64,000 nucleotides of DNA from Dickeya chrysanthemi NCPPB 402. Its GTDB lineage: Bacteria; Pseudomonadota; Gammaproteobacteria; Enterobacterales; Enterobacteriaceae. This document shows, piece by piece, positions 22,905 through 34,776 of the stretch. The notes beneath the pieces are model-generated. The model had not been told where the DNA came from. It worked only from the letters and a program-made list of their open reading frames with translations, and searched no databases. The stretch is from positions 629,685-693,684 of the forward strand of contig NZ_CM001974.1 in the NCBI RefSeq assembly GCF_000406105.1. The letters run 5' to 3'. Each line of letters opens with the position of its first letter. Position 1 is the stretch's first letter. Position numbers and translations under genes: made by a program.

Positions 22905-23980
22905 TTTGGCTGGCCGAGCATCTGGTCAAGTTTTATTCCGGCTTTAACGTCTTTTCGTATTTGACGTTTCGGGCCATTGTCAGCCTGCTGACGGCATTAA
23001 TCATTTCTCTGTGGATGGGGCCGCACCTGATTGCCTGGCTGCAACGTCTGCAAATCGGTCAGGTGGTACGTAACGAAGGGCCGGAGTCCCATTTCAGCAA
23101 GCGCGGTACGCCGACCATGGGCGGCGTGATGATTTTGGCGTCGATCATTATTTCGGTGCTGTTGTGGGTCAATCTGGCTAATCCGTACGTCTGGTGCGTA
23201 CTGCTGGTGTTGGTGGGTTACGGCATCGTCGGGTTTGTGGATGACTACCGCAAGGTGGTGCGTAAAGACACCCGTGGGTTGATTGCCCGCTGGAAGTATT
23301 TCTGGCAGTCGGTACTGGCGCTGGCCGTGGCGTTTTCCATGTACGCGATTGGCAAAGACACGCCGGCGACGCAACTGGTGGTGCCGTTTTTTAAAGATGT
23401 CATGCCGCAATTGGGCGTGATGTATATCGTGCTGGCCTATTTCGTGATTGTCGGTACCAGCAACGCGGTTAACCTTACCGATGGCCTGGATGGGCTGGCC
23501 ATTATGCCGACGGTGTTTGTGGCGGTCGGTTTTGCGCTGGTGGCCTGGGCGACCGGCAACATGAATTTTGCCAGCTATCTGCATATTCCGTATATCCGGC
23601 ACGCCAGCGAACTGGTGGTGGTGTGTACCGCGATTGTCGGCGCCGGGCTCGGGTTCTTGTGGTTCAACACCTATCCCGCGCAGGTGTTTATGGGCGATGT
23701 CGGTTCACTGGCGCTGGGCGGCGCGTTGGGCACTATCGCCGTACTGCTGCGTCAGGAGTTTTTGCTGGTGATCATGGGCGGGGTCTTCGTGGTGGAAACC
23801 CTGTCGGTGATTTTGCAGGTGGGGTCTTTCAAACTGCGCGGCCAGCGGATTTTCCGTATGGCGCCTATCCACCACCACTATGAACTGAAAGGGTGGCCGG
23901 AGCCGCGGGTGATCGTGCGGTTCTGGATTATTTCACTGATGCTGATGCTCATCGGTCTGGTAACGCTCAAGGTGCGGTAA
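22898..23980 (+). CDS. mraY: Phospho-MurNAc-pentapeptide transferase MraY
   Basis: The 360-residue polytopic membrane enzyme makes lipid I by transferring phospho-MurNAc-pentapeptide to undecaprenyl phosphate. Ten hydrophobic segments are visible. Catalytic and Mg-binding motifs include [19 protein letters not shown] and the [12 protein letters not shown] loop. It is the same length as E. coli MraY and starts within murF. Confidence 0.98.
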   Translation: MLVWLAEHLVKFYSGFNVFSYLTFRAIVSLLTALIISLWMGPHLIAWLQRLQIGQVVRNEGPESHFSKRGTPTMGGVMILASIIISVLLWVNLANPYVWCVLLVLVGYGIVGFVDDYRKVVRKDTRGLIARWKYFWQSVLALAVAFSMYAIGKDTPATQLVVPFFKDVMPQLGVMYIVLAYFVIVGTSNAVNLTDGLDGLAIMPTVFVAVGFALVAWATGNMNFASYLHIPYIRHASELVVVCTAIVGAGLGFLWFNTYPAQVFMGDVGSLALGGALGTIAVLLRQEFLLVIMGGVFVVETLSVILQVGSFKLRGQRIFRMAPIHHHYELKGWPEPRVIVRFWIISLMLMLIGLVTLKVR

Positions 23981-23982
23981 AA

Positions 23983-25296
23983 ATGGACTATCAGGGTAGA
24001 AAGGTTGTCATTATCGGGTTAGGGCTGACAGGGCTCTCCTGTGTTGATTTTTTCCTTGCACGCGGGGTGGTGCCGCGCGTGGTGGATACCCGTATCAGTC
24101 CGCCGGGCCAGGATAAATTGCCTGAGTCCGTTGAACGTCATCTTGGCAGCCTAAATGAAGAGTGGTTGCTGTCCGCCGATTTGATTATCGCCAGCCCAGG
24201 CATCGCACTGGCGACACCGGTGTTGTGCGACGCGGCGGCGGCCGGCATCGAGATTATCGGCGATATCGAACTGTTCTGCCGTGAAGCGCAGGCACCGATT
24301 GTCGCGATTACCGGCTCCAACGGCAAAAGCACGGTGACTACGCTGGTGGGCGAAATGGCGCGTGCCGCTGGATGGGCCGTCGGCGTGGGCGGCAACATCG
24401 GCGTGCCGGCGCTGGAATTGCTCAAGCAAGAAAGCCGGTTGTATGTGCTGGAGTTATCGAGTTTTCAACTGGAAACCACCTACAGTTTGCATGCTGCGGC
24501 TGCCACGATTCTCAACGTTACCGAGGATCATACCAACCGCTACCCGTTGGGGTTGCAGCAATATCGCGCCGCCAAGCTGCGTATTTATGAAAACGCCAAG
24601 GTTTGTATTGTCAATGCGGACGACGCCCTGACGATGCCGGTGCGCGGCGCTGATGACCGCTGTCTGAGTTTCGGCGTGGATGTGGGCGATTATCATCTGA
24701 ATCGGCAGCAGGGGGAAACCTGGCTGCGTGTGAAAGGCGAACGGGTACTGAATACCCGAGAAATCAAACTGGTCGGTCAGCATAACTACACCAATGCGCT
24801 GGCGGCGCTGGCGCTGGCGGATGCAGTGGGTATTCCCCGGCCATCGGCGTTGATTGCGCTGACCACGTTTACCGGTCTGCCGCATCGTTTCCAACTGGCG
24901 CTGGAGCGTAACGGTGTGCGCTGGGTTAATGACTCCAAGGCGACCAACGTTGGCAGCACCGAAGCGGCGTTGAGCGGGTTGCACGTCGATGGCTTGTTGC
25001 ATTTGCTGTTGGGCGGCGACGGAAAATCGGCGGATTTCTCACCGCTGCTGCGTTATCTGCAAGGCGACCGTATCCGGCTGTATTGCTTTGGCCGGGACGG
25101 TGGACAACTGGCGGCGTTGCGCCCGGACATCGCTGAACGGACCGATACCATGGAGCAGGCGATGACGCTCATCGCCGGTCGTATTCAGCCCGGCGATATG
25201 GTGTTGTTGTCGCCGGCTTGCGCCAGTCTTGATCAGTTCCGCAGCTTTGAACAGCGCGGCGACGAGTTCGCTCGTCTGGCGGAGGAACTGGGATAA
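23983..25296 (+). CDS. murD: UDP-MurNAc-L-alanine:D-glutamate ligase MurD
   Basis: The 437-residue Mur ligase adds D-glutamate. The Rossmann N-terminus [18 protein letters not shown] binds UDP; the P-loop is [13 protein letters not shown], followed by [11 protein letters not shown] and [12 protein letters not shown] start at ATG 23983, two bases after mraY and standard in length; an in-frame codon at 23893 lies inside mraY. The stop overlaps the ftsW ATG by one base (TAATG). Confidence 0.98.
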   Translation: MDYQGRKVVIIGLGLTGLSCVDFFLARGVVPRVVDTRISPPGQDKLPESVERHLGSLNEEWLLSADLIIASPGIALATPVLCDAAAAGIEIIGDIELFCREAQAPIVAITGSNGKSTVTTLVGEMARAAGWAVGVGGNIGVPALELLKQESRLYVLELSSFQLETTYSLHAAAATILNVTEDHTNRYPLGLQQYRAAKLRIYENAKVCIVNADDALTMPVRGADDRCLSFGVDVGDYHLNRQQGETWLRVKGERVLNTREIKLVGQHNYTNALAALALADAVGIPRPSALIALTTFTGLPHRFQLALERNGVRWVNDSKATNVGSTEAALSGLHVDGLLHLLLGGDGKSADFSPLLRYLQGDRIRLYCFGRDGGQLAALRPDIAERTDTMEQAMTLIAGRIQPGDMVLLSPACASLDQFRSFEQRGDEFARLAEELG

Positions 25297-26498
25297 TGCG
25301 TGTTATCGGGGCCGGCGTGGTCGAACGTCTGAAAAGCTGGGTGATGGGGACGCGCGAAAGCGATGGCCTCAGCACCGTGCTGTACGACCGGACGTTGCTA
25401 TGGCTGACCCTGGGGCTGGCGGTGATCGGCTTTGTCATGGTGACCTCGGCGTCGATGCCGGTTGGGCAGCGGTTGGCCGGCGACCCGTTTCTGTTCGCTA
25501 AGCGCGACGCGCTGTATCTCGGGCTGGCGTTCGGTTTGTCGCTGGTGACCACGCGGGTGCCGATGGAAGTCTGGCAGCGTTACAGCGTGGTCTTGCTGCT
25601 GGTATCTCTGGTGATGCTGCTGATTGTGCTGGCGGTGGGTAGCTCGGTAAACGGGGCTTCACGCTGGATTTCCCTTGGGCCGTTGCGTATTCAGCCGGCC
25701 GAGTTATCGAAGTTGTCGTTGTTCTGCTACCTCTCCAGCTACATGGTGCGCAAAGTGGATGAGGTGCGGAACAATTTCTGGGGATTCTGCAAGCCGATGG
25801 GCGTCATGGTGGTGTTGGCGGTACTGCTGCTGGCTCAACCGGACCTCGGTACCGTGGTCGTTTTGTTTATTACGACGTTGGCGATGTTGTTTCTGGCCGG
25901 GGCAAAACTGTGGCAATTCCTGGCGATCATCGGCTGTGGCATCTTCGCCGTCGGGCTGTTGATTGTTGCGGAGCCGTACCGCGTGCGCCGCGTCACCTCG
26001 TTCTGGAATCCGTGGGACGACCCGTTCGGCAGCGGCTATCAGTTGACGCAATCGTTGATGGCGTTTGGTCGCGGTGAATTGTGGGGGCAAGGACTCGGCA
26101 ATTCCATCCAGAAGCTGGAGTATCTGCCGGAAGCACATACCGACTTTATCTTCTCCATTTTGGGGGAAGAGCTGGGCTATATCGGTGTGGTTCTGGCGTT
26201 GTTAATGATATTCTTCGTCGCTTTTCGGGCGATGTCGATCGGACGGCGGGCGCTGGAAATCGATCAGCGTTTTTCAGGCTTTTTGGCTTGCTCCATCGGT
26301 ATCTGGTTCAGTTTTCAGACGTTAGTGAACGTTGGTGCCGCCGCCGGCATGTTGCCTACCAAAGGGCTGACATTGCCGCTGATCAGTTACGGCGGTTCCA
26401 GTTTGCTGATTATGTCGACGGCCATTGTGTTGTTGTTGCGAATTGATTATGAAACGCGCCTGACCAAAGCGCAGGCGTTTACGAGAGGTGCCCGATGA
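25296..26498 (+). CDS. ftsW: Septal peptidoglycan glycosyltransferase FtsW
   Basis: The 400-residue SEDS-family membrane protein has about ten hydrophobic helices. Signature stretches are [52 protein letters not shown] and [15 protein letters not shown]. It polymerises septal glycan strands with FtsI. E. coli FtsW has 414 residues, so the N-terminus here is slightly shorter. Its last bases overlap murG (ATGA). Confidence 0.97.
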   Translation: MRVIGAGVVERLKSWVMGTRESDGLSTVLYDRTLLWLTLGLAVIGFVMVTSASMPVGQRLAGDPFLFAKRDALYLGLAFGLSLVTTRVPMEVWQRYSVVLLLVSLVMLLIVLAVGSSVNGASRWISLGPLRIQPAELSKLSLFCYLSSYMVRKVDEVRNNFWGFCKPMGVMVVLAVLLLAQPDLGTVVVLFITTLAMLFLAGAKLWQFLAIIGCGIFAVGLLIVAEPYRVRRVTSFWNPWDDPFGSGYQLTQSLMAFGRGELWGQGLGNSIQKLEYLPEAHTDFIFSILGEELGYIGVVLALLMIFFVAFRAMSIGRRALEIDQRFSGFLACSIGIWFSFQTLVNVGAAAGMLPTKGLTLPLISYGGSSLLIMSTAIVLLLRIDYETRLTKAQAFTRGAR

Positions 26499-27586
26499 GT
26501 GGCGAAGGCAAGCGTTTGATGGTGATGGCTGGCGGCACCGGCGGGCATGTGTTCCCCGGTCTGGCGGTTGCGCATCATCTGATGGCGCAAGGCTGGCAGG
26601 TGCGCTGGCTGGGCACGGCGGACCGGATGGAAGCGGATTTGGTGCCGAAACACGGCATCGACATCGATTTTATTCGCATTTCCGGTCTGCGCGGCAAGGG
26701 ATTGAAAGCGTTGTTACTGGCACCGGTGCGTATCTTCCTGGCGGTACGGCAGGCGCAGGCGATTATGCGTCGTTATCAGCCGGATGTAGTGTTGGGCATG
26801 GGCGGTTATGTGTCCGGCCCCGGCGGTCTGGCGGCCTGGTTATGTGGTATCCCGGTTGTTCTGCATGAGCAAAACGGGATAGCCGGATTGACTAACCGCT
26901 GGTTGTCGCGCATTGCCAAAAAAGTATTACAGGCATTTCCCGGCGCTTTTCCTGATGCGGATGTGGTGGGAAATCCGGTGCGTAGCGATGTGCTGGCGCT
27001 GCCTTCCCCAACAGAGCGGCTGGCTGAGCGCAGCGGTCCGGTGCGGGTGCTAGTCGTTGGTGGAAGCCAGGGAGCTCGAGTGCTGAATCAAACCCTGCCT
27101 GGTGTCGCGGCGCGATTACATGATGCGGTTACCATTTGGCATCAAACCGGTAAAGGCGCACAGGCGGAGGTGCAGGCGGCTTATGAGAAAGCGGGCGAGC
27201 CTCAGCACCGGATCACCGAGTTTATCGACGACATGGCGGCGGCGTATGCGTGGGCTGATGTGGTGGTGTGCCGTTCCGGCGCGCTGACGGTCAGCGAGAT
27301 TGCCGCAGCCGGGTTGCCAGCGTTGTTTGTGCCGTTCCAGCATAAGGATCGGCAGCAGTACTGGAATGCATTGCCACTGGAACAAGCGGGGGCTGCGAAG
27401 ATTATCGAGCAGGCCTTTCTGAGCGTAGAGGCGATAAGCGTGGTGTTGTCCGCCTGGGATAGGGCCACGTTACGCGATATGGCGCAGAGAGCCCGAACGG
27501 TGGCGATCCCCGATGCGACGGAGCGGGTAGCGGCTGAAGTAGCGGCAGCGGCGATGCAGCGGTCGGCTCAGGCCGTCCGGAATTAA
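26495..27586 (+). CDS. murG: Lipid II synthase MurG (UDP-GlcNAc:lipid I transferase)
   Basis: The 363-residue GT-B glycosyltransferase acts on the inner face of the cytoplasmic membrane. N-terminal [14 protein letters not shown] and [13 protein letters not shown], and C-terminal [10 protein letters not shown] and [15 protein letters not shown], are the expected motifs. The ATG overlaps the ftsW stop. A 51-bp gap with a small CCGAC/GTCGG hairpin separates it from murC. Confidence 0.98.
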   Translation: MSGEGKRLMVMAGGTGGHVFPGLAVAHHLMAQGWQVRWLGTADRMEADLVPKHGIDIDFIRISGLRGKGLKALLLAPVRIFLAVRQAQAIMRRYQPDVVLGMGGYVSGPGGLAAWLCGIPVVLHEQNGIAGLTNRWLSRIAKKVLQAFPGAFPDADVVGNPVRSDVLALPSPTERLAERSGPVRVLVVGGSQGARVLNQTLPGVAARLHDAVTIWHQTGKGAQAEVQAAYEKAGEPQHRITEFIDDMAAAYAWADVVVCRSGALTVSEIAAAGLPALFVPFQHKDRQQYWNALPLEQAGAAKIIEQAFLSVEAISVVLSAWDRATLRDMAQRARTVAIPDATERVAAEVAAAAMQRSAQAVRN

Positions 27587-27637
27587 TTGATGATGGCCGA
27601 CCGTTGTCGGCATTGATGTAGGTTGCGATAGAAGATA

Positions 27638-29098
27638 GTGAATACTCAAGAACTGGCGAAACTGCGTTCAATCGTGCCCGAGATGCACCGCGTCCGGCAC
27701 ATCCATTTTGTCGGCATCGGCGGTGCCGGCATGGGCGGTATCGCCGAAGTCCTGGCTAATGAAGGGTACGAAATCAGCGGTTCCGATCTGGCGCCTAATG
27801 CCGTGACGCAGCAATTGACTGATTTGGGGGCCCGAATCTATTTCCACCATCGTCCGGAAAATGTGAGCGAGGCGAGCGTGGTGGTGGTGTCCAGCGCTAT
27901 TGCGGCGGACAACCCGGAGATTATCGCGGCACATGAGGCCCGTATTCCAGTGATTCGCCGGGCAGAAATGCTGGCAGAATTGATGCGCTTTCGTCATGGC
28001 ATCGCCATTGCCGGGACGCACGGCAAGACGACGACGACCGCGATGGTCACCAGCATCTACGCGGAAGCGGGGCTGGACCCGACGTTTGTCAATGGCGGTC
28101 TGGTTAAGGCGGCAGGAACGCACGCTCGTTTAGGGTCGAGCCGTTACCTGATTGCAGAGGCCGATGAGAGTGATGCGTCGTTCCTGCATTTGCAGCCGAT
28201 GGTCGCCATTGTGACTAACATCGAAGCTGACCACATGGATACCTATCAGGGCGATTTTGAGAACCTCAAGCAGACGTTCATCAATTTCCTGCACAACCTG
28301 CCGTTTTACGGTCATGCGGTGATGTGCCTTGACGATGCGGTGATTCGGGAGCTGTTGCCGAAAGTCGGGCGCCACATTACGACTTACGGTTTTAGCGACG
28401 ATGCGGATGTACGGGTTGCCGACTACCGGCAAGTCGGTGCTCAGGGACTGTTTACGTTGGCTCGTCAGGGTAAACCGCTGCTGAATGTAACGCTGAATGC
28501 ACCGGGGCGCCATAACGCGCTTAATGCCGCTGCTGCAGTTGCCGTGGCAACGGAACAAGGCATCGACGACGAGGCTATTCTGCGGGCGCTGGCGCGTTTT
28601 CAGGGGACGGGACGGCGGTTCGATTTTCTGGGCGAATTCCCGTTGCAGCCGGTGAACGGTAAAAGTGGCAGCGCCATGCTGGTGGACGATTACGGCCATC
28701 ACCCGACGGAAGTGGACGCCACCATTAAAGCGGCGCGTGCCGGCTGGCCGGATAAACGTCTGGTGATGATTTTTCAGCCGCACCGTTATACCCGTACGCG
28801 GGATCTGTACGATGATTTTGCGCACGTGCTGTCGCAAGTGGATGTGCTGCTGATGCTGGATGTGTATCCGGCTGGCGAAGCGCCGATTCCCGGCGCAGAT
28901 AGCCGGTCGTTGTGTCGCACTATTCGTGGTCGCGGCAAAATCGACCCGATTATGGTGCCGGATGTGGAGACGCTGCCTGAACTGCTGGCACAAGCGCTGC
29001 AGGGCGATGATCTGGTGCTGGTTCAGGGCGCCGGCAACATTGGCAAACTGGCTCGTCGGCTGGCGGAAAATCGCCTGCAGGCAGCGGCCAAAGACTGA
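27638..29098 (+). CDS. murC: UDP-MurNAc:L-alanine ligase MurC
   Basis: The 486-residue enzyme catalyses the first Mur ligase step. [17 protein letters not shown] binds [15 protein letters not shown] is the P-loop, ADESDASFL and [13 protein letters not shown] follow. The GTG start at 27638 ([16 protein letters not shown]) matches the E. coli N-terminus. In E. coli, ddlB starts immediately after murC; here only a 161-bp gap with a short ORF and palindrome precedes ftsQ. Confidence 0.98.
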   Translation: MNTQELAKLRSIVPEMHRVRHIHFVGIGGAGMGGIAEVLANEGYEISGSDLAPNAVTQQLTDLGARIYFHHRPENVSEASVVVVSSAIAADNPEIIAAHEARIPVIRRAEMLAELMRFRHGIAIAGTHGKTTTTAMVTSIYAEAGLDPTFVNGGLVKAAGTHARLGSSRYLIAEADESDASFLHLQPMVAIVTNIEADHMDTYQGDFENLKQTFINFLHNLPFYGHAVMCLDDAVIRELLPKVGRHITTYGFSDDADVRVADYRQVGAQGLFTLARQGKPLLNVTLNAPGRHNALNAAAAVAVATEQGIDDEAILRALARFQGTGRRFDFLGEFPLQPVNGKSGSAMLVDDYGHHPTEVDATIKAARAGWPDKRLVMIFQPHRYTRTRDLYDDFAHVLSQVDVLLMLDVYPAGEAPIPGADSRSLCRTIRGRGKIDPIMVPDVETLPELLAQALQGDDLVLVQGAGNIGKLARRLAENRLQAAAKD

Positions 29099-29105
29099 GA
29101 ACAGG

Positions 29106-29209
29106 ATGACTGAGTTAGTGATGGTAATGACGAAACGCGCCGCTGACTGCTACGAAACCGGCCTATGGCCGGTTGAGGCTGGTTGCGTCGACATTTCGTG
29201 CTCAGTCAT
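29106..29209. repeat. Imperfect palindromic element in the ddlB position
   Basis: The outer arms ATGACTGAG (29106-29114) and CTCAGTCAT (29201-29209) are perfect inverted repeats. A second matching pair is ACGAAA (29130-29135) / TTTCGT (29194-29199), and the centre is a perfect 8-bp hairpin AACCGGCC-TAT-GGCCGGTT (29156-29174). The whole could fold as a roughly 100-nt cruciform or RNA hairpin. There is no T-tract, so it is not a simple terminator. Confidence 0.7.
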
Positions 29210-29258
29210 GGCAGACAACGGGGACCGCCGCGTACCTGTTGTGGCGTTAGCGAATTAG
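29106..29258 (+). pseudogene. 50-codon ORF in the ddlB slot, possible ddlB remnant or palindrome-derived ORF
   Basis: An ORF from ATG 29106 (MTELVMVMTKRAADC...) to TAG 29258 occupies the exact interval that holds ddlB in E. coli. Its first residues (MTE) and last residues (VVALAN) only faintly recall the ends of DdlB (MTDK..., VVRILELAD). None of the ATP-grasp core is present, so it cannot be a working D-Ala-D-Ala ligase. It largely coincides with the palindromic element. I cannot tell a deletion scar from chance. Confidence 0.3.
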
Positions 29259-29259
29259 T

Positions 29260-30114
29260 ATGTCGCAGGCGGCGTTGAATACACGCGGACGTGAGCAGGA
29301 AAAAGGCGCGCGACGCAGTAATGGCGGCCAGTTGGCGGGCATCTTTTTCCTGCTGATGGTGGCCGGCACTATCTTGTGGGGAAGCTGGATGGTGTTGGGG
29401 TGGATGAAAGATGCCAGCCGTTTGCCGCTGTCCAAATTGGTGGTGACCGGAGAGCGGCACTACACCACCAATGATGATATTCGTCAGGCGATTTTGTCGC
29501 TCGGGTCGCCAGGTACGTTTATGACCCAGGACGTGAATGTCATCCAGCAGCAGATAGAACGTGTGCCCTGGATAAAACAGGCCAGCGTACGTAAGCAGTG
29601 GCCGGATGAATTAAAGATTCATCTGGTTGAATTTGCTCCCTTTGCGCGCTGGAATGACCAGCTTATGGTAGACAGTGAGGGAAACGCGTTTAGCGTGCCG
29701 GCCGAACGTATCGGTAATAAAAAGATGCCGATGCTATACGGTCCCGAAGGGAGTGAGGAGGATGTGCTGGAGGGATATCGCGAGATAAGCCAGACGCTCG
29801 CGGCAGGAAAGTTTGCGGTGAAGATGGTGGCGATGACCGCGCGTCACTCATGGCAGGTTGGTTTGGACGATGATATTCGCCTTGAATTGGGGCGTGATGA
29901 CCGAAATCGTCGTCTGGCGCGTTTTCTGGAGCTTTACCCTTTGCTGCAGCGGCAGGCTCAAAATGAAAACAAGCGGATTGATTATGTGGATTTACGGTAT
30001 GACACCGGCGCTGCAGTAGGTTGGAGCCCGGCATTTATTGATCAGCAAAAAGACATTGATCAGCAAAAGAACGGTAATCAGCAACAGAATCAGGCACAGG
30101 CTAAACAGCAATGA
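29260..30114 (+). CDS. ftsQ: Cell division protein FtsQ
   Basis: The 284-residue bitopic protein has a short basic cytoplasmic tail, a transmembrane helix (about residues 25-49), a periplasmic POTRA domain ([22 protein letters not shown]) and the FtsQ beta domain ([23 protein letters not shown]). The C-terminus is a Gln/Asn-rich tail with a small repeat ([10 protein letters not shown]) and then [12 protein letters not shown]. coli FtsQ ends similarly but without the added repeat. FtsQ scaffolds FtsL and FtsB. It overlaps ftsA by four bases. Confidence 0.97.
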   Translation: MSQAALNTRGREQEKGARRSNGGQLAGIFFLLMVAGTILWGSWMVLGWMKDASRLPLSKLVVTGERHYTTNDDIRQAILSLGSPGTFMTQDVNVIQQQIERVPWIKQASVRKQWPDELKIHLVEFAPFARWNDQLMVDSEGNAFSVPAERIGNKKMPMLYGPEGSEEDVLEGYREISQTLAAGKFAVKMVAMTARHSWQVGLDDDIRLELGRDDRNRRLARFLELYPLLQRQAQNENKRIDYVDLRYDTGAAVGWSPAFIDQQKDIDQQKNGNQQQNQAQAKQQ

Positions 30115-31367
30115 TCAAGTCGACGGACAGAAAACTGGTAGTTGGGCTGGAAATCGGTACAGCAAAAGTCGCTGCACTGGTCGGTGAAGTTCTGCCTGAT
30201 GGCATGATCAATATCATCGGTGTGGGAAGTTGCCCGTCACGGGGCATGGATAAAGGCGGCGTCAACGATCTGGAATCGGTGGTGAAATGCGTGCAGCGCG
30301 CCATCGATCAGGCGGAACTGATGGCTGATTGCCAGATCTCTTCCGTGTATCTGGCGCTGTCCGGCAAGCATATCAGCTGCCAGAACGAGATTGGCATGGT
30401 GCCTATATCCGAAGAAGAAGTTACGCAGGATGATGTAGAAAGCGTGGTGCATACGGCTAAATCTGTCCGGGTTCGTGATGAGCACCGTATTCTGCATGTT
30501 ATCCCGCAGGAATATGCCATTGATTATCAGGAAGGGATTAAAAACCCGGTCGGTCTCTCCGGCGTTCGGATGCAGGCCAAGGTGCACCTGATCACCTGTC
30601 ATAATGATATGGCGAAGAACATTGTTAAGGCAGTGGAGCGTTGCGGCCTTAAAGTTGATCAACTGATTTTCGCCGGGCTGGCATCCAGCTATGCGGTGCT
30701 GACCGAAGACGAACGTGAACTGGGCGTATGCGTGGTGGATATCGGCGGCGGCACCATGGATATGGCGGTATATACCGGCGGCGCGCTGCGCCACACAAAA
30801 GTGATTCCTTATGCTGGCAACGTTGTCACCAGCGATATAGCCTATGCGTTCGGCACGCCGCCGACGGATGCTGAAGCAATCAAGGTGCGTTACGGTTGCG
30901 CGCTCGGTTCTATCGTCAGCAAGGACGAAACCGTGGAAGTACCGAGCGTCGGCGGGCGCCCGCCGCGTAGTCTACAGCGTCAGACTTTGGCGGAGGTGAT
31001 TGAACCTCGTTATACCGAGTTATTGAATCTGGTGAATGACGAGTTGTTGCAGCTACAAGAGCAACTTCGTCAGCAAGGCGTAAAACATCATCTGGCGGCC
31101 GGCATCGTGCTGACCGGTGGTGCGGCGCAAATTGACGGCCTGGCGGCCTGCGCGCAACGTGTGTTCCATACACAGGTGCGTATTGGTCAGCCGCTGAATA
31201 TCACCGGATTAACGGATTATGCGCAGGAGCCCTATTACTCGACAGCGGTGGGGCTGCTGCACTACGGAAAAGAGTCTCATCTGAGTGGCGAACACGAGGT
31301 TGAGAAACGGACTTCGGTCAGCAACTGGTTTAAACGCCTGAATAGCTGGCTGAGAAAAGAATTTTGA
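30111..31367 (+). CDS. ftsA: Cell division protein FtsA
   Basis: The 418-residue actin-like ATPase tethers FtsZ to the membrane. The nucleotide-binding motifs [16 protein letters not shown] and [15 protein letters not shown], and [11 protein letters not shown], are present. The C-terminal [17 protein letters not shown] is the amphipathic membrane-targeting helix. It starts at ATG 30111 overlapping the ftsQ stop, and is followed after 73 bp by ftsZ. Confidence 0.98.
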   Translation: MIKSTDRKLVVGLEIGTAKVAALVGEVLPDGMINIIGVGSCPSRGMDKGGVNDLESVVKCVQRAIDQAELMADCQISSVYLALSGKHISCQNEIGMVPISEEEVTQDDVESVVHTAKSVRVRDEHRILHVIPQEYAIDYQEGIKNPVGLSGVRMQAKVHLITCHNDMAKNIVKAVERCGLKVDQLIFAGLASSYAVLTEDERELGVCVVDIGGGTMDMAVYTGGALRHTKVIPYAGNVVTSDIAYAFGTPPTDAEAIKVRYGCALGSIVSKDETVEVPSVGGRPPRSLQRQTLAEVIEPRYTELLNLVNDELLQLQEQLRQQGVKHHLAAGIVLTGGAAQIDGLAACAQRVFHTQVRIGQPLNITGLTDYAQEPYYSTAVGLLHYGKESHLSGEHEVEKRTSVSNWFKRLNSWLRKEF

Positions 31368-31440
31368 CGGTTATCAAAAGAGATCATTAGCACGACTTTT
31401 TTGATCTTGAAGTAATACAGGCACAAGACGGAGAGAAACT

Positions 31441-32592
31441 ATGTTTGAACCAATGGAGTTAACCAACGACGCGGTGATTAAAGTCATCGGCGTCGGTGGT
31501 GGCGGCGGCAACGCTGTCGAACACATGGTGCGTGAACGCATCGAAGGTGTTGAATTCTTTGCGGTTAACACTGATGCCCAGGCACTGCGCAAAACAGCGG
31601 TTGGCCAGACTATCCAAATCGGTAGCGGTATTACCAAAGGTTTGGGTGCCGGCGCTAACCCAGAGGTAGGTCGCAATTCCGCTGAAGAAGATCGCGAAGC
31701 GTTGCGTTCTGCTCTGGAAGGTGCGGACATGGTGTTTATCGCAGCCGGCATGGGCGGCGGTACGGGTACTGGTGCTGCACCGGTGGTAGCGGAAGTCGCT
31801 AAGGATTTAGGTATCCTGACGGTCGCGGTCGTCACCAAGCCGTTTAATTTTGAAGGCAAAAAACGCATGGCGTTTGCCGAGCAGGGGATCGCGGAGCTGT
31901 CTAAGCATGTCGATTCACTGATCACGATTCCCAATGACAAGCTGTTGAAAGTATTGGGACGCGGCATCTCCCTGCTGGATGCGTTCGGTGCAGCTAACGA
32001 CGTGCTGAAAGGCGCGGTACAGGGTATTGCCGAGCTGATTACTCGTCCGGGTCTGATGAACGTAGACTTTGCCGACGTGCGTACCGTGATGTCCGAAATG
32101 GGTTACGCCATGATGGGATCCGGTGTGGCTCGCGGTGAAGATCGTGCGGAAGAGGCGGCGGAAATGGCGATTTCCAGTCCGTTGCTGGAAGATATCGACC
32201 TTTCCGGCGCACGTGGCGTGCTGGTTAACATCACCGCCGGCTTCGATCTGCGTCTGGATGAGTTTGAGACGGTAGGTAACACTATTCGTGCATTTGCATC
32301 TGATAATGCAACGGTAGTGATTGGTACGTCGCTGGATCCGGATATGAACGACGAACTGCGTGTGACCGTGGTGGCTACCGGTATCGGCATGGACAAACGT
32401 CCTGAAATCACGCTGGTTACCAACAAGCAGAGCAGCCAGCCGGTGATGGATCATCGCTATCAGCAACATGGCATGGCGCCGCTGACGCAGGAAAAACCTG
32501 CGGCCAAAGTAGTCAATGACCAGAGCGCACAGACCAACAAAGAGCCGGACTATCTTGATATTCCTGCTTTCCTGCGTAAGCAGGCTGACTAA
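31441..32592 (+). CDS. ftsZ: Cell division protein FtsZ
   Basis: The 383-residue tubulin-like GTPase forms the Z ring. The tubulin signature [11 protein letters not shown] is present, with [13 protein letters not shown] at the nucleotide-binding start, and the conserved C-terminal peptide [14 protein letters not shown] binds FtsA, ZipA and MinC. A strong GGAGAG ribosome-binding site precedes ATG 31441. Length equals E. coli FtsZ. Confidence 0.99.
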   Translation: MFEPMELTNDAVIKVIGVGGGGGNAVEHMVRERIEGVEFFAVNTDAQALRKTAVGQTIQIGSGITKGLGAGANPEVGRNSAEEDREALRSALEGADMVFIAAGMGGGTGTGAAPVVAEVAKDLGILTVAVVTKPFNFEGKKRMAFAEQGIAELSKHVDSLITIPNDKLLKVLGRGISLLDAFGAANDVLKGAVQGIAELITRPGLMNVDFADVRTVMSEMGYAMMGSGVARGEDRAEEAAEMAISSPLLEDIDLSGARGVLVNITAGFDLRLDEFETVGNTIRAFASDNATVVIGTSLDPDMNDELRVTVVATGIGMDKRPEITLVTNKQSSQPVMDHRYQQHGMAPLTQEKPAAKVVNDQSAQTNKEPDYLDIPAFLRKQAD

Positions 32593-32600
32593 GGTCTGGT

Positions 32601-32628
32601 TTGGAATCTCCGCTCTTTGTGCTAAACT
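32601..32628 (+). promoter_or_regulatory. Candidate lpxC promoter
   Basis: TTGGAA (32601-32606) and TAAACT (32623-32628) are 16 bp apart in the ftsZ-lpxC gap, 60 bp before lpxC. It would give lpxC its own transcript, as in E. coli. Confidence 0.5.
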
Positions 32629-32635
32629 GTGCCGC

Positions 32636-32659
32636 CGGCCTTAGTGTAAGCTAAGGCCG
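32636..32659 (+). other. Stem-loop in the lpxC leader
   Basis: CGGCCTTAG and CTAAGGCCG pair perfectly over 9 bp around a six-base loop. No T-run follows, so it is probably a leader structure or weak attenuator. Confidence 0.6.
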
Positions 32660-32672
32660 TAGGTTCAGATGA

Positions 32673-33605
<933 letters not shown>

Positions 33606-33623
33606 GCCTACCGCGATATAACA

Positions 33624-34148
33624 TTATGACGACTGGTTTTTGCTGGTATTCTCTCCGGCCAGCGAAGCCAGTCGTTTTAATATTTTCTGTAGTCGTTCCG
33701 GACTTTGCTCCGCCAGTTCCTTCAATATCTCCGCACTCTGTGTGCTAAGCGTTCTCGCCGGCGTTGTTATAGTGGTTTCATCCACTGTTGATGCGGCGTG
33801 CGTTTTCTCGTTTTCACGCATTTTTGCGGCCAGTGCTGGATTAATCCTGATGTCGATTGTGACCAATGATGGTAGTATTTGTGCGCGCAGCGCGGAAAGC
33901 AGCGCGGGGTGTTCATAACGTAGTCGCATTAGCCAGTTGGCGCTGGCGGTTTCCAGTACCAACAGCCCGTTGCGATAATTGGCTACCCGACAATATGGGC
34001 GCAGGGCTGTGGGCAGCAGAGCATGCACTGCTCGATTGAGTTTCAGCAGAGCGAGCGCACGTTGCTGAATATTGTGCAGCGGCCCCGACCCGAGTTGTGA
34101 TGCGCCATCGAAAAATGATTCCAGTGATTGTGGACGATTATCACGCAT
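33624..34148 (-). CDS. DUF721 (DciA-like) domain protein
   Basis: The 174-residue protein has a DUF721-type N-terminal domain: LHNIQQRALALLKLNRAVHALLP, the YRNGLLVLETASANWLMRLRYEHPALLSAL core, then LPSLVTIDIRINP. A low-complexity charged and Thr-rich C-terminal tail ends in a predicted helix. The DUF721 family includes DciA, the helicase operator of bacteria lacking DnaC/DnaI, but the role of enterobacterial versions is not established. ATG 34148 has GGAG nine bases upstream. It lies antisense between lpxC and secM, so no direct readthrough operon from lpxC is simple. Confidence 0.75.
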   Translation of the reverse strand: MRDNRPQSLESFFDGASQLGSGPLHNIQQRALALLKLNRAVHALLPTALRPYCRVANYRNGLLVLETASANWLMRLRYEHPALLSALRAQILPSLVTIDIRINPALAAKMRENEKTHAASTVDETTITTPARTLSTQSAEILKELAEQSPERLQKILKRLASLAGENTSKNQSS

Positions 34149-34175
34149 AACGCAGGCTCCGACGGAAAGAAACTT

Positions 34176-34679
34176 GTGATTGGTATTTTAAATCGTTGGC
34201 GACAATTTGGCAGACGTTATTTCTGGCCTCACCTGCTGCTAGGGATGGTTGCGGCGACGCTTGGCCTACCTGCTAACTTCACGGAATCGCGCGACGCCGC
34301 TACTGAGCCTAATTCGGCTGCGGCAATCAGTCGTCCAAACGTATCGTATTTCAATCTTACTGATCTGGCGGCATTAAAAGATTCACGTCGCCGTTCGCCA
34401 TTCAGTAACGATTTCTGGCATCAGCATGCCATCCGGACGGTGATCCGTCACCTGTCGTTTGCGTTTACCCCACCTGTTACGGTCATTGAAGCAGCAGATG
34501 TTTCCCGATTGCACCATCAGGTACTGTTGGAAACGCTGAATGCACTGCTCACGCGTGAGGCGACGCCGCAAAATGCTGTCTGTACCGATCAGATACCCAC
34601 TTATTGTTTACCTTCTCACCATACAGGCCTGTGGCTGGCACAGGTGCAGGGCATTCGTGCCGGGCCTGTTGTTTCCTGA
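34176..34679 (+). CDS. secM: SecM, secretion monitor and arrest peptide controlling secA
   Basis: The 167-residue protein starts at GTG 34176 (VIGILNRWRQFGRRYFWPHLLLGMVAATLGLPA), closely matching E. coli SecM including its signal sequence. The arrest motif near the C-terminus is W153-LAQVQGIRAGP164, retaining Trp, GIRAG and the critical Pro. The position of E. coli F150 is His148 here. Ribosome stalling opens the secA translation start when SecA activity is low. secA follows after 97 bp. Confidence 0.95.
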   Translation: MIGILNRWRQFGRRYFWPHLLLGMVAATLGLPANFTESRDAATEPNSAAAISRPNVSYFNLTDLAALKDSRRRSPFSNDFWHQHAIRTVIRHLSFAFTPPVTVIEAADVSRLHHQVLLETLNALLTREATPQNAVCTDQIPTYCLPSHHTGLWLAQVQGIRAGPVVS

Positions 34680-34776
34680 CTCCGCTCGTGTTTTATGCTA
34701 CGGCTGTGGCCGTAGATCCCTTTTCTGATGTCGTGCCGGCATCAATAAACCGGCACTGTTTGAGATTAAAATTACT

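Noticed and set aside
29206-29460. Minus-strand frames across the start of ftsQ
   Set aside because: They are antisense to the well-supported N-terminus and transmembrane helix of FtsQ.
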